Shown here: positions 1 to 9,248 of the stretch, piece after piece
How positions within the stretch are numbered: the stretch's first letter is position 1
Layout: each line of letters opens with the position of its first letter
Program-made: the position numbers and the translations under genes
Assembly: GCF_002160325.1 (NCBI RefSeq)
Contig: NZ_NFKJ01000011.1
Span: 36,714-100,713, forward strand
DNA: 64,000 nucleotides
Direction of reading: 5' to 3'
Source: Lachnoclostridium sp. An181
GTDB taxonomy: Bacteria; Bacillota; Clostridia; Lachnospirales; Lachnospiraceae
Notes under the pieces: generated by a model
The model's database searches: none
Told to the model about the DNA's origin: nothing
Seen by the model: only the letters and a program-made list of their open reading frames with translations

Positions 1-707
1 GAGACGATGAGAATGCAATGCAGGATGAAATTGACGAAGCATGGAAAGCGCTCATCAAGGCAACCGCAGAGCTGAACCGCAAGATGGCGGATATGACAGA
101 TCTCAACAAGGTGATCGAGTGGACAAGTGCTCTGGATCTTAATAAATATCTGGAAGAAGGACAGGATGAATTTAAGGCAGCACTTGAGGCAGCAAAGAGT
201 GTCGCAGGAGATATCTTCTCCACACAAAAAGAGGTTGACAATGCATGGAAAGCACTCATGGATGCAGCAAGTGCATTGAGACTGAAACCAGACAAGAGTG
301 CGCTTGATGAACTGTTGAAGACAGCTGAAAGTTACATTGCAAAGGAAGGCGAGTATGAAGCAGCGGCATTTGCGGCATTCCAAACTGCATATGCAGACGC
401 GACAGCAGTATTTGAAAATGAGCAGGCAACCGGTGATGAAGTAAGAGCAGCCGAAAAGAGCCTTGGCGATGCGATCGCAAAACTGGATAGCAGCACAGGA
501 ACAGCAGATGAAAAAGCAGAAGTTGTGGCAAATGCAGGCGCATCCACAACAAATAATGTGTCAGATAAATCTGATACAGCAAAAAAAGAGACGGCTCCGG
601 CAGCAAAATCTGCAAAAACAGGAGATACCGTTAATGTAGTAATCCCTTCACTTGCAGCATTGGCAGCGGCAGCAGTGGCATTGGCAGCAAGAAGAAAGAG
701 AAGATAA
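1..707 (+). CDS. FIVAR-repeat cell-surface protein, C-terminal part (5' end lies outside the window)
   Basis: The frame is open from the first bases (codons from base 3 read DDENAM), and the same residues occur inside the homologous protein at 47276..49924, so the ATG at 18 is internal and the gene begins upstream. What is visible is a chain of FIVAR-type three-helix modules (recurring 'DKTDL..', 'KPDKSAL', 'AW..LMDA' motifs), a short Ser/Thr/Lys-rich linker, then KSAKTGD, a hydrophobic stretch and a basic RRKRR end, which is the layout of a sortase-type wall-sorting tail although the motif is not a standard LPXTG. About 85% identity over roughly 150 residues with the end of 47276..49924 marks it as a paralog. 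The enzymatic N-terminus, if any, cannot be seen. Confidence 0.85.
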   Translation, partial: DDENAMQDEIDEAWKALIKATAELNRKMADMTDLNKVIEWTSALDLNKYLEEGQDEFKAALEAAKSVAGDIFSTQKEVDNAWKALMDAASALRLKPDKSALDELLKTAESYIAKEGEYEAAAFAAFQTAYADATAVFENEQATGDEVRAAEKSLGDAIAKLDSSTGTADEKAEVVANAGASTTNNVSDKSDTAKKETAPAAKSAKTGDTVNVVIPSLAALAAAAVALAARRKRR

Positions 708-721
708 TCCATGAAAAGAGA

Positions 722-765
722 GTGCCCCCAAAGTCATGAAATGACTTTGGGGGCACCCCTTTTTC
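722..765. terminator. Strong intrinsic terminator between convergent genes
   Basis: A perfect 16-bp stem (722-737 with 741-756) closes on a 3-nt loop and is followed by CCCTTTTTCT on the plus strand. It ends the FIVAR gene and probably also serves the convergent AraC gene. Confidence 0.9.
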
Positions 766-773
766 TAAAAGGA

Positions 774-1694
774 TCATTTATGTGTTTCTGTGTCAAATGC
801 CGACCTCTCTGACAATGCTTTGACGGATGATGCATATTCCGAAGGAGTCATATTTGTAATTTTTTTGAATTGCCTTGAAAAATAGTGGATGGAAGAATAT
901 CCAAGATACTCGGAAATCTGTGTGAAGTTCATATGGCTGTCACGTATAAGCTGCTTTGCCACATTAATCTTCATGTTAGAGAAATATTCGATCACACCGA
1001 GGCTGCTCTTGGATCGAAAGAGCGCTTGCAGCTGAGAACGGCCGATCAGGTTATTCTTACAGATTTCATCTACCGTGACATGTGAGGTGATGTTATTTTC
1101 CAGATACGCGACAATATGGTTAAACAGATCACTGTCGCTTTTTATTTTGGTGGATTTCTGCGGTCCTGCATCAGCCAGAGTACAGTAGCGGTATCTTCGG
1201 ATCAGGTTGATAAGAAACTGCTCAAGATAGAGCTCGATCAACTGCTCACATGCAAAAAATGGTTCCTCTTTTTCTGTGAGTTTCTGGAGATAAGGGTCAT
1301 TGAGCGGGCAGGAGAATGCGTTTCTCGACTCTGTGATAAGTTCGCCCAAAAGATTGCGTTCCTTACTGTCCAGTTTTAACAGCTTGTTTTCAAAAAAGTT
1401 CATGGCAGGACTTGAGCAGGAAAAGGAGGCAACCACAAGATTTGGAGCGATCTTTCCGTTTGCTTTCAGCATATGAAATTCATTAGGCTTGTGGAAAATG
1501 CAGTCTCCTTTTTTCAGCACATAGCGCTGGTCATCTGCCTGCACTTCAATCTCACCTTTATCGATATAGCAGAACTCCCAAAAATCGTGGGACTCCCCTT
1601 CAAAAAAGAAATCTTTCATGTATTCAAAATAGTGTACAGTATAAAGTTTTTCAATATGGATTTCCTTTTGCAGGAATGTTGGTTGATATGCCAT
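774..1694 (-). CDS. AraC-family transcriptional regulator with cupin sensor domain
   Basis: The 306-residue protein has an N-terminal cupin-like ligand-binding half (HDFWEF.YIDKGE..., then a GD-C-hK-P-EFH motif) and a C-terminal AraC/XylS double helix-turn-helix over about the last 100 residues (VTVDEICKNN..., then YSSIHYFSRQFKKITNMTPSEY, the family signature split here). The start is supported by GGAGGGG seven bases upstream. It is divergent from the nucleotidyltransferase-NahK-GalE operon, and the downstream operon's -10 has no good -35, which is typical of activator-dependent promoters. I infer that it controls that operon in response to a sugar; the inducer is not evident. Confidence 0.9.
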   Translation of the reverse strand: MAYQPTFLQKEIHIEKLYTVHYFEYMKDFFFEGESHDFWEFCYIDKGEIEVQADDQRYVLKKGDCIFHKPNEFHMLKANGKIAPNLVVASFSCSSPAMNFFENKLLKLDSKERNLLGELITESRNAFSCPLNDPYLQKLTEKEEPFFACEQLIELYLEQFLINLIRRYRYCTLADAGPQKSTKIKSDSDLFNHIVAYLENNITSHVTVDEICKNNLIGRSQLQALFRSKSSLGVIEYFSNMKINVAKQLIRDSHMNFTQISEYLGYSSIHYFSRQFKKITNMTPSEYASSVKALSERSAFDTETHK

Positions 1695-1754
1695 AAAAGC
1701 ACCCCTCCTTTGCCGGAATGCTGCCCTAATTCGACAGTTTTTTCGTCTAGTCCT

Positions 1755-1783
1755 ATCATAGCGTATTTAAGGCAAAAAATCAA
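1755..1783 (-). promoter_or_regulatory. Sigma-A promoter of the AraC gene
   Basis: Read on the minus strand this is TTGATT, a 17-nt spacer and TATGAT, upstream of the AraC start. It lies within the divergent intergenic region, next to the -10 of the operon in the other direction, so one regulator-binding event could affect both. Confidence 0.6.
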
Positions 1784-1796
1784 AAGAAAAAGTGTG

Positions 1797-1802
1797 TATA
1801 AT
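1797..1802 (+). promoter_or_regulatory. Likely -10 element of the nucleotidyltransferase-NahK-GalE operon
   Basis: TATAAT sits 86 bases before the first operon ATG, but the -35 position is A-rich with no TTGACA-like hexamer. This is compatible with activation by the divergent AraC protein. No direct repeats were clear enough to call an operator. Confidence 0.4.
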
Positions 1803-1888
1803 GCAAACATCGAACCTTATAGTACAAAGATTTTTAAATGTCCGTGTACTAAAATAGAGTTTAGTGAAGCAGTCAGGAGGTTAGGATT

Positions 1889-2812
1889 ATGAAAAAACCA
1901 GTATTAGTGATTATGGCAGCAGGAATGGGCAGTCGTTACGGCGGGCTCAAACAGATCGACCCGGTGGATGAGCAGGGCCATATTATCATGGACTTTTCAA
2001 TCTTTGACGCAAAGCGCGCAGGATTTGAGAAGGTAGTATTTATCATTAAGAAAGAGATTGAAGAAGACTTTAAAGAAAGTATTGGAAAGCGTATGGAAAA
2101 AGTCATGGATGTGGCATATGCATATCAAGATCTGCATAACATTCCAGAGGGATTTGAAGTTCCGGAAGGAAGGGTAAAACCTTGGGGAACCGCACATGCA
2201 GTGCTGAGCGCCATTGATGACATTGATGGACCGTTTGCGGTTATCAATGCAGATGATTATTATGGAAAAGATGCATTCCAGGAAATCTATGATTATCTGT
2301 CCACCCATGAGGATGACGACAAATACCGTTACACCATGGTAGGATATCAGTTGAAAAATACGGTTACAGACAATGGACATGTGGCAAGAGGAATCTGCGA
2401 GATTGATGAGAACGGAAAACTCGTCTCTATCACAGAGAGAACAAAAATCCAGAAATTTGAAGACAGGATCGCATTTACAGAAGACGATGGACAGACATGG
2501 ACAGATGTGGACAAAGACACTTTGGTTTCCATGAACATGTGGGGATTCACAAGAAGTATTTTGGAAGAGATCAAAAAGGAATTCCCGGCATTCCTGGAAA
2601 AAGGCTTGAAAGAAAATCCTATGAAATGTGAGTATTTCCTTCCAAGTGTAGTCAGCGACCTCCTGGCACAGGATAAGGCGACGGTGGAAGTACTTTCATC
2701 AAAAGATAAATGGTATGGTGTGACCTACAAGGAGGACAAGCCAGTTGTGGTTGCAGCTATCAAAAAACTGAAAGAAGAAGGATTATATCCGGAAAAATTA
2801 TGGGAGGAATAA
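1889..2812 (+). CDS. Sugar-1-phosphate nucleotidyltransferase (UTP-hexose-1-phosphate uridylyltransferase type)
   Basis: The 307-residue protein belongs to the nucleotidyltransferase family: the N-terminal nucleotide-binding loop AAGMGSRYGGLKQ is at residues 10-22, and a metal-site segment NADDYYG at about 119-125. AGGAGG precedes the ATG. It is first in an operon with a NahK-like kinase (10 bases downstream) and galE. From that context I infer that it converts the hexose-1-phosphate or N-acetylhexosamine-1-phosphate made by the kinase into a UDP-sugar, filling the GalT/LnpC step of a Leloir-like salvage route. The exact sugar (Gal-1-P, GalNAc-1-P or GlcNAc-1-P) cannot be read from sequence. 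It acts in the cytoplasm. Confidence 0.85.
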   Translation: MKKPVLVIMAAGMGSRYGGLKQIDPVDEQGHIIMDFSIFDAKRAGFEKVVFIIKKEIEEDFKESIGKRMEKVMDVAYAYQDLHNIPEGFEVPEGRVKPWGTAHAVLSAIDDIDGPFAVINADDYYGKDAFQEIYDYLSTHEDDDKYRYTMVGYQLKNTVTDNGHVARGICEIDENGKLVSITERTKIQKFEDRIAFTEDDGQTWTDVDKDTLVSMNMWGFTRSILEEIKKEFPAFLEKGLKENPMKCEYFLPSVVSDLLAQDKATVEVLSSKDKWYGVTYKEDKPVVVAAIKKLKEEGLYPEKLWEE

Positions 2813-2822
2813 AAAAGGTACT

Positions 2823-3923
2823 ATGAAAAAGGGATTAAACGAAGCAATCGGAAATTTTCAATACAAAGGAATTCTTGTAAACGAACAGCCTTATGGCAGC
2901 GGACACATCAACGATACATATCTTCTGGAATTTGATGTACCGGAAGAGGGAAGAGTGAAAGTGATCCTTCAGAAGATGAACAAGAGTATTTTTACAAAAC
3001 CGGTAGAGCTGATGGAAAACATTATGAATGTGACATCCTACTTAAGAAAAGTGATCATCAAAAACGGAGGAGATCCGGACAGAGAGACGTTGAACGTGAT
3101 TCCTACAGTGGACGGAAAACCATATTTTGTCGACTCAGAGGGAGAATACTGGCGTTCCTACAAATTCATCACAGGGGCAACCTGCTATGATGCAGTGGAA
3201 AAACCGGATGATTTCTATCAGAGTGCGCTGGCTTTTGGAAATTTCCAAAGACTTCTTGCCGATTATCCGGCAGAGACACTTCATGAGACGATTGAAGGAT
3301 TCCACGACACAAAAGCACGTTTCCGGACATTCAAAAATGCAGTGGAAAAAGACGTTTGCGGACGTGCGGCAAGCGTACAAAAAGAGATTGACTTTGTATT
3401 AAGCCATGAAGATGTGGCAAACGTACTTGGCGACCTTCAGGCAAAAGGAGAGCTGCCGCTGCGTGTTACACATAATGATACAAAACTGAACAATATCATG
3501 ATCGACGATGAGACTGGAAAAGGAATCTGTGTCATTGACCTGGACACTGTTATGCCGGGACTTGCAGTCAATGATTTTGGTGATTCCATCCGTTTTGGTG
3601 CAAGCACAGCTGCTGAGGATGAGCAGGATCTTAGCAAAGTATCCTGTGACCTTTCCCTCTATGAACTTTACGTAAAAGGATTCATCGAAGGATGTGCAGG
3701 AAGCCTTACAGCAAAAGAGCTGGAGATGCTGCCGATGGGAGCAAAGGTTATGACATACGAATGTGGTATGAGATTCCTCACAGACTATCTGGAGGGAGAC
3801 CACTACTTTAAGATCCACAGAGAGGGACATAACCTTGACAGATGCCGTACACAGTTCAAACTTGTGGAAGACATGGAGAAAAAATGGGACGAAATGGCCG
3901 AGATCGTAAAGAAATATTGCTAG
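2823..3923 (+). CDS. nahK: N-acetylhexosamine 1-kinase-like phosphotransferase (NahK/LnpB family)
   Basis: The 366-residue protein has the aminoglycoside-phosphotransferase fold. The Brenner motif is HNDTKLNN at about 217-224 (Asp219 as catalytic base, Asn224) and the metal-binding Asp lies in VIDLDTV near 239. The N-terminal segments PYGSGHINDTY and ILQKMNKSIF, and FHDT..RF in the middle, resemble bifidobacterial NahK, which phosphorylates GlcNAc/GalNAc at C1. It sits between a nucleotidyltransferase and galE, the expected partners for turning N-acetylhexosamine-1-phosphate into UDP-sugars during lacto-N-biose or galacto-N-biose use. No GH112 phosphorylase is in the window, so disaccharide cleavage would have to be encoded elsewhere. 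Confidence 0.85.
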   Translation: MKKGLNEAIGNFQYKGILVNEQPYGSGHINDTYLLEFDVPEEGRVKVILQKMNKSIFTKPVELMENIMNVTSYLRKVIIKNGGDPDRETLNVIPTVDGKPYFVDSEGEYWRSYKFITGATCYDAVEKPDDFYQSALAFGNFQRLLADYPAETLHETIEGFHDTKARFRTFKNAVEKDVCGRAASVQKEIDFVLSHEDVANVLGDLQAKGELPLRVTHNDTKLNNIMIDDETGKGICVIDLDTVMPGLAVNDFGDSIRFGASTAAEDEQDLSKVSCDLSLYELYVKGFIEGCAGSLTAKELEMLPMGAKVMTYECGMRFLTDYLEGDHYFKIHREGHNLDRCRTQFKLVEDMEKKWDEMAEIVKKYC

Positions 3924-3977
3924 TATGTATAGACAGATGTAAAACCTTAAGGGTTCAAAAATAAGGAGGAGTTTGAT

Positions 3978-4994
3978 ATGGCAATTTTAGTAACAGGCGG
4001 AGCCGGATATATTGGCAGCCACACATGTATTGAGCTTTTGAATGCAGGATATGAAGTAGTAGTGGCAGATAATCTTTGCAATTCCTGTGAGGAATCTTTG
4101 AAAAGAGTAGAAGAGATCACAGGAAAAACAGTAAAATTTTATGAGGCTGATATCCGCGACAAAGAAGCAATGAACAAAATTTTTGATAACGAGAAGATTG
4201 AGTCTGTGATTCATTTTGCAGGATTGAAAGCAGTAGGAGAGTCCGTGGCGAAACCATTGGAGTATTACGACAACAATATTGCCGGAACCCTGGTACTGTG
4301 CGATGTAATGAGAAATCACGGAGTAAAAAATATTGTATTCAGCTCTTCCGCAACCGTATACGGAGATCCTGCGATCATCCCGATCACAGAGGAGTGTCCA
4401 AAAGGAACATGTACAAACCCATATGGATGGACAAAATCCATGCTGGAGCAGATCCTTACAGATTTACATACAGCGGATGAAGAATGGAATGTTGTACTTC
4501 TTCGTTACTTCAACCCAATTGGGGCACACAAGAGCGGTAGAATTGGAGAAAATCCAAAAGGTATCCCGAACAACCTCATGCCATACATCACACAAGTTGC
4601 AATCGGAAAATTGGAATGCTTAAGCGTATTTGGCGATGATTATGACACACCGGACGGAACCGGAGTGCGTGACTACATCCATGTCGTAGACCTTGCGATC
4701 GGACATGTAAAAGCCATTGAAAAACTGAACGACAAAGAGGGTGTATCTATCTACAACCTTGGAACAGGAAACGGATATTCTGTTTTGGAAATGGTGAAGG
4801 CATTTGAAAAAGCATCCGGAAAGAAAGTAAACTACAAGATCGCTCCTAGAAGACCTGGCGATATTGCAGTGTGCTACGCAGACCCTTCAAAAGCAAAGAG
4901 AGAGCTTGGATGGGTTGCAGAGCGCGGACTGGAAGAAATGTGCGAGGACTCCTGGAGATGGCAGTCAGGCAATCCAAACGGATACGAGGCATAG
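3978..4994 (+). CDS. galE: UDP-glucose/UDP-N-acetylglucosamine 4-epimerase
   Basis: This is a 338-residue short-chain dehydrogenase-type epimerase. The NAD-binding GGAGYIGSH motif is at residues 7-15, Ser in FSSSATVYG near 121-129, and the catalytic pair Tyr149/Lys153 in PYGWTK, matching GalE numbering exactly. The start follows a strong AAGGAGG. As the last gene of the operon it interconverts UDP-Glc/UDP-Gal and possibly UDP-GlcNAc/UDP-GalNAc, closing the salvage cycle begun by the upstream kinase and nucleotidyltransferase. A terminator follows at 5069. Confidence 0.95.
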   Translation: MAILVTGGAGYIGSHTCIELLNAGYEVVVADNLCNSCEESLKRVEEITGKTVKFYEADIRDKEAMNKIFDNEKIESVIHFAGLKAVGESVAKPLEYYDNNIAGTLVLCDVMRNHGVKNIVFSSSATVYGDPAIIPITEECPKGTCTNPYGWTKSMLEQILTDLHTADEEWNVVLLRYFNPIGAHKSGRIGENPKGIPNNLMPYITQVAIGKLECLSVFGDDYDTPDGTGVRDYIHVVDLAIGHVKAIEKLNDKEGVSIYNLGTGNGYSVLEMVKAFEKASGKKVNYKIAPRRPGDIAVCYADPSKAKRELGWVAERGLEEMCEDSWRWQSGNPNGYEA

Positions 4995-5068
4995 TAGGAA
5001 GTTCGCGAAAACCATTAAAAATGGCGGGGACTCCGAAGAGAGTTTGAAAGATTAAGAGATAATATAAA

Positions 5069-5120
5069 AATCCAGAGGGAATCTTGATCAGAGTGAGAGG
5101 ATTCTCTCTGGATTTTTTTA
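5069..5120 (+). terminator. Intrinsic terminator after galE
   Basis: AATCCAGAGGGAAT (5069-5082) pairs with ATTCTCTCTGGATT (5101-5114) with one G-U pair, followed by a run of T. Confidence 0.9.
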
Positions 5121-5253
5121 CTCTGATACTGACATCATTTATGGAACATATGAATCTATTTATGTTACTAAAAATGGAATAAAGTTTGTATTCATGTCCA
5201 TGATAGTGCATAATAGAAAATGAAAAATCCATACAGACGGAGGGTGATAGATC

Positions 5254-6642
5254 ATGGAAAGAAAGAACTTGTGGACCACTTATTCACCGGACGAGATCCG
5301 CAAGGTGGAGAGTGTCAGTGAATGGTATAAAGATTGTTTGAATAAAGGGAAGACAGAGAGAGAATGCGTGCGGCTTACAGTTGGCATGGCCAAGGAGGCA
5401 GGCTACAAGGACTTAAGTCAGGTGATCGAGAAAAAAGAAAACCTGAAGGCCGGGGATAAAGTGTACGCGGCGTACGGGGAAAAATCGATTGCGCTGTTCC
5501 AAATCGGGACATTGCCGCTCGAGAAGGGGATGAACATCCTGGGTGCGCATATTGATTCCCCGAGGATTGATCTGAAACAGAATGCTCTTTATGAGGCAGA
5601 TGGATTCGCTTATTTTGATACGCATTACTATGGAGGAATCAAAAAGTATCAGTGGCTTGCAAAACCTCTGGCGCTACACGGAGTTGTCGTAAAAAAAGAG
5701 GGAACAAAGATCAATATCTCCATCGGAGAAGAGGACGGGGAACCGGTGATGGTCATCACAGACCTTCTGCCGCATCTGGCAGCAGGGGAGAGAAAAAAGA
5801 CAGCAGGTGAATTTGTTGATGCTGAAAATATGGACCTGCTCATCGCAAACCGCGCTCTGGAGGGAGAGGAAAAGGATGCGGTGAAAAAATATGTGATAAA
5901 ACTTTTGCAGGAGAAATATAATGTGGAGGAAGAAGACTTTGTTTCCGCGGAGCTGGAGATTGTACCGGCTGGAAAGGCAAAAGACTGTGGGCTTGACAGA
6001 AGTATGATCCTTGCATATGGACAGGATGACCGGGTGTGCGCATTTACCTCTTTGCGGGCAATGTTAATGGAGCGCACGCCGAAACGTACTTCCTGCTGTA
6101 TCCTTGTGGACAAAGAGGAGATCGGAAGTGTGGGGGCAAGCGGAATGTCCTCCAAAGTGTTTGAAAATATGGTTGCAGAGCTTATTTTTCTTACAGGCGA
6201 TTACAGTGAGCTGAAAGTAAGACGCGCGCTGGCAAATTCTAAAATGCTCTCTTCCGATGTAAGTGCAGCGTATGATCCGATGTACGCGTGTGTGTATGAG
6301 AAACGAAATTCCGCGTATCTGGCAAATGGGATGGTATTTAACAAATATACAGGCAGTGGTGGAAAGCGGGGGTCCAATGACGCCAACCCGGAATACATTG
6401 CATGCCTTAGGAAGATCATGGACGACCGAAACGTTGCATACCAGACAGCGGAACTTGGCAGGGTCGATGCCGGCGGAGGCGGCACCATTGCCTATATCAT
6501 GGCGCTGTACGGAATGGAAGTGATCGACAGCGGCGTGGCAGTGCTGTCCATGCACGCGCCGTGGGAAGTTACGAGTAAGGCGGATATTTATGAGGCAGTG
6601 AAAGGATACGCTGCGTTTCTTGATGCAGAGTTTGAAGAGTAG
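5254..6642 (+). CDS. M18-family metalloaminopeptidase
   Basis: The 462-residue protein matches the M18 (aspartyl aminopeptidase/ApeA) family in length and motifs: GAHIDSPR with metal ligand His99, DKEEIGSVG carrying the catalytic/metal glutamates, and SMHAPWE near the C-terminus with the last His ligand. It is predicted to be a cytoplasmic dizinc enzyme removing N-terminal residues from peptides. The start follows a GGAGGGTGATAG region. It stands alone between the galE terminator and gdpP. Exact residue preference is not inferable. Confidence 0.9.
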   Translation: MERKNLWTTYSPDEIRKVESVSEWYKDCLNKGKTERECVRLTVGMAKEAGYKDLSQVIEKKENLKAGDKVYAAYGEKSIALFQIGTLPLEKGMNILGAHIDSPRIDLKQNALYEADGFAYFDTHYYGGIKKYQWLAKPLALHGVVVKKEGTKINISIGEEDGEPVMVITDLLPHLAAGERKKTAGEFVDAENMDLLIANRALEGEEKDAVKKYVIKLLQEKYNVEEEDFVSAELEIVPAGKAKDCGLDRSMILAYGQDDRVCAFTSLRAMLMERTPKRTSCCILVDKEEIGSVGASGMSSKVFENMVAELIFLTGDYSELKVRRALANSKMLSSDVSAAYDPMYACVYEKRNSAYLANGMVFNKYTGSGGKRGSNDANPEYIACLRKIMDDRNVAYQTAELGRVDAGGGGTIAYIMALYGMEVIDSGVAVLSMHAPWEVTSKADIYEAVKGYAAFLDAEFEE

Positions 6643-6737
6643 AAGATGCGCGAAATAACGGGAAAAACTAGCTCTACCATATTTGTGGAAAAGATGCTAT
6701 AATAGAGAAAGTAACTGTAGATTTTGAGGATGAAAAA

Positions 6738-8786
6738 ATGAAACAAAAAGTAGAGTTGAAGGGCCAGTTGAGACTGTATATGCAGTGGCCCGTAGTTATG
6801 ACAATCCTGCTGATTGCGATGAATCTATGGGTATACAGCGCTGACCGCAAGGCTGGGCTGATGATGTCGGTTTTTGTGGTCATATACGTTGTAATTGTAT
6901 CGGTCTTCTATTTTTATACAAAGTCGCGCATTCTGGCCGATTTAGTAGAATTTGGAGCTCAGTACGGCATTGTTCAGAACCGGCTTTTGAAGGAGCTGAC
7001 GCTCCCGTATGCGATTCTGATGGAGGATGGCAAGATCATTTGGTACAATGACATGTTTGAAAATGTGATTGCCAAGAAACCATTTAAGGATGCATATATC
7101 AAACAATTTGTCCCGGATTTAAACAAAGGTGAACTTCCCAAGGACGGAGAAAAACAAAAATGCAGGGAAGTAAAATGCAATGGACGGGATTATGTAGCGG
7201 AGCTTAAGCGCGTTTCCGTGGAAGGGTTTACGGAGACAGAGCAGCTGTTTCGGCTCCCGCAGAAAAAAGAGTATTTTATCGCGCTTTGTCTGAGCGATGT
7301 GACGGATATGAATGAGCTGTCCAGAGAGAATGAGAATCAGCGCCTTGTGGCAGGACTCATTTATATCGATAACTATGACGAGGTTATGGAGAGCGTGGAG
7401 GAGGTTAGACAGTCTCTTCTGCTTGCCCTGATAGACAGAAAAGTCAACCAGTACATCGCTGAGGTAGACGGGATTGTAAAAAAACTGGAAAAGGATAAAT
7501 ATTTTATTGCAATACAAAAGGAGCATTTCCGGGAGATTGCGGAGGATAAATTCTCTCTTCTGGAGGATGTAAAGAGCGTTAATATCGGAAATACCATGCC
7601 TGCGACTTTGAGCATTGGGCTTGGATACAGCAAAAACGTTTATTCCCAAAGTTACAATTATGCCCGCGTGGCTATCGACCTGGCGCTTGCAAGAGGCGGT
7701 GACCAGGCAGTCATCAAAGACCAGAAAGGCATCACGTACTACGGAGGCAAAAGAGAACAGACTTCCAAAAACACCCGCGTGAAGGCAAGGGTGAAGGCTG
7801 AGGCTATGAGGGAGTTTATCACTGCCAAGGACAAAGTGATCGTCATGGGTCATAAGCTGACGGATGTGGATGCCTTTGGAGCTGCCATTGGTATTTACCG
7901 CGCGGCTGCGGATCTGGAAAAGAAGGCGCATATTGTCATCAATGATATTACAGTGTCCGTAAGGCCTCTTTATGATGCCTTCATGAATGACAGCAGATAC
8001 CCGGACGATATGTTCATCACATCTGAGGATGTGAGAAGATATGTGGATGACAATACCATGGCTGTTGTTGTGGACACAAACAAACCGGAGATGACAGAGT
8101 GTGAGGAACTTTTGAAACTGGTAAAAACGGTAGTGGTATTAGACCATCACCGCCAGAGCAGCACGATCATTGAAAATGCAGTGTTGTCCTACATTGAAAC
8201 GTATGCATCCTCGACCTGTGAGATGGTGGCGGAAGTGCTTCAATATATTGTAGATGATATCAATCTGACATCCCTGGAGGCGAACAGCATCTATGCGGGA
8301 ATCATGATCGACACGAACAATTTCATGAACCGGACCGGGGTTCGCACGTTTGAGGCAGCGGCCTTTATGAGAAGGTGCGGTGCAGATATCACGTATGTGA
8401 GAAAGTTGTTCCGGGATGATATGCCGTCTTATAAGGCAAAGGCTGAGATTTTACAGAGCGCTGAGATTTTCCGGGGAGAATATGCGATCGCAACCTATGA
8501 GAACGCCAAAGTGCCAAGCCCGACGATCATAGGGGCACAGGCTGCGAATGAGCTTTTGAACATAGCGGGGATCAAGGCGTCATTTGTATTGACAGCCTAC
8601 AATGGCAAGATTTACGTCAGCGCAAGGGCGATTGACGAAGTAAATGTACAGGTCATCATGGAGAAGATCGGCGGCGGAGGCCATATCAATATTGCAGGTG
8701 CACAGTTTGCTGACACGGATATGGAGAATGCTGTCTCTACTCTGAAGGCCGTGATTGACAAGATGATTGTGGAAGGAGACATATAG
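6738..8786 (+). CDS. gdpP: GdpP-type cyclic-di-AMP phosphodiesterase (DHH family, membrane bound)
   Basis: The 682-residue protein has two N-terminal transmembrane helices (about 15-32 and 38-58), a PAS-like segment (about 80-150), a degenerate GGDEF-like domain (about 170-330) and a DHH/DHHA1 phosphodiesterase half: HKLTDVDAFG near 372-381, LDHH at 468-471 and GGGGH at 645-649. The family hydrolyses c-di-AMP to pApA, affecting osmotic balance and beta-lactam tolerance. It is directly followed by rplI (3 bases) and dnaB, the conserved Firmicutes order. GAGGA precedes the ATG. Catalytic motifs look intact. Confidence 0.93.
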   Translation: MKQKVELKGQLRLYMQWPVVMTILLIAMNLWVYSADRKAGLMMSVFVVIYVVIVSVFYFYTKSRILADLVEFGAQYGIVQNRLLKELTLPYAILMEDGKIIWYNDMFENVIAKKPFKDAYIKQFVPDLNKGELPKDGEKQKCREVKCNGRDYVAELKRVSVEGFTETEQLFRLPQKKEYFIALCLSDVTDMNELSRENENQRLVAGLIYIDNYDEVMESVEEVRQSLLLALIDRKVNQYIAEVDGIVKKLEKDKYFIAIQKEHFREIAEDKFSLLEDVKSVNIGNTMPATLSIGLGYSKNVYSQSYNYARVAIDLALARGGDQAVIKDQKGITYYGGKREQTSKNTRVKARVKAEAMREFITAKDKVIVMGHKLTDVDAFGAAIGIYRAAADLEKKAHIVINDITVSVRPLYDAFMNDSRYPDDMFITSEDVRRYVDDNTMAVVVDTNKPEMTECEELLKLVKTVVVLDHHRQSSTIIENAVLSYIETYASSTCEMVAEVLQYIVDDINLTSLEANSIYAGIMIDTNNFMNRTGVRTFEAAAFMRRCGADITYVRKLFRDDMPSYKAKAEILQSAEIFRGEYAIATYENAKVPSPTIIGAQAANELLNIAGIKASFVLTAYNGKIYVSARAIDEVNVQVIMEKIGGGGHINIAGAQFADTDMENAVSTLKAVIDKMIVEGDI

Positions 8787-8789
8787 AAG

Positions 8790-9236
8790 ATGAAAGTAAT
8801 TTTACTGGAAGATGTGAAGACACTTGGGAAAAAGGGAGAGATCGTAAATGTCAGCGACGGATATGCGAGAAATTTTATACTCCCGAAAAAATTGGGGCTT
8901 GAAGCGAACACCAAAAATTTGAATGATCTGAAACTGCAGAAGGCAAATGCAGATAAAGTGGCAAAGGAGCAGCTTGAGGCTGCAAAAGAGCTGGCAGGAA
9001 AATTGGAAGCAGGCAAAGTGGAGCTGTCTATCAAGACAGGGGAAGGCGGAAAAGCATTTGGGTCTGTCTCCTCAAAAGAGATTGCCGCTGCGGTGAAAGA
9101 ACAGATGGGTTACGATGTGGATAAAAAGAAGATTCAACTTAAGGAGTCCATCAAGACGCTTGGAACACATGATGTTCCGGTGAAACTGCACGCAAAGGTT
9201 ACGGCAAGCCTCAAGGTGGTCGTAACAGAAGCTTAG
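8790..9236 (+). CDS. rplI: Ribosomal protein bL9
   Basis: 148 residues, the usual L9 length. The N-terminal rRNA-binding domain starts [19 protein letters not shown] with the [10 protein letters not shown] signature, followed by the long connecting helix (about 40-75, Ala/Lys/Glu rich) and the C-terminal domain. It is sandwiched between gdpP and dnaB with 3- and 12-base gaps and is presumably cotranscribed. Confidence 0.98.
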   Translation: MKVILLEDVKTLGKKGEIVNVSDGYARNFILPKKLGLEANTKNLNDLKLQKANADKVAKEQLEAAKELAGKLEAGKVELSIKTGEGGKAFGSVSSKEIAAAVKEQMGYDVDKKKIQLKESIKTLGTHDVPVKLHAKVTASLKVVVTEA

Positions 9237-9248
9237 GAGGAATTACGG

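Noticed and set aside
5649..6155. Minus-strand open frame within the M18 aminopeptidase gene
   Set aside because: Ser/Phe-rich shadow of the opposite coding frame with no ribosome site.
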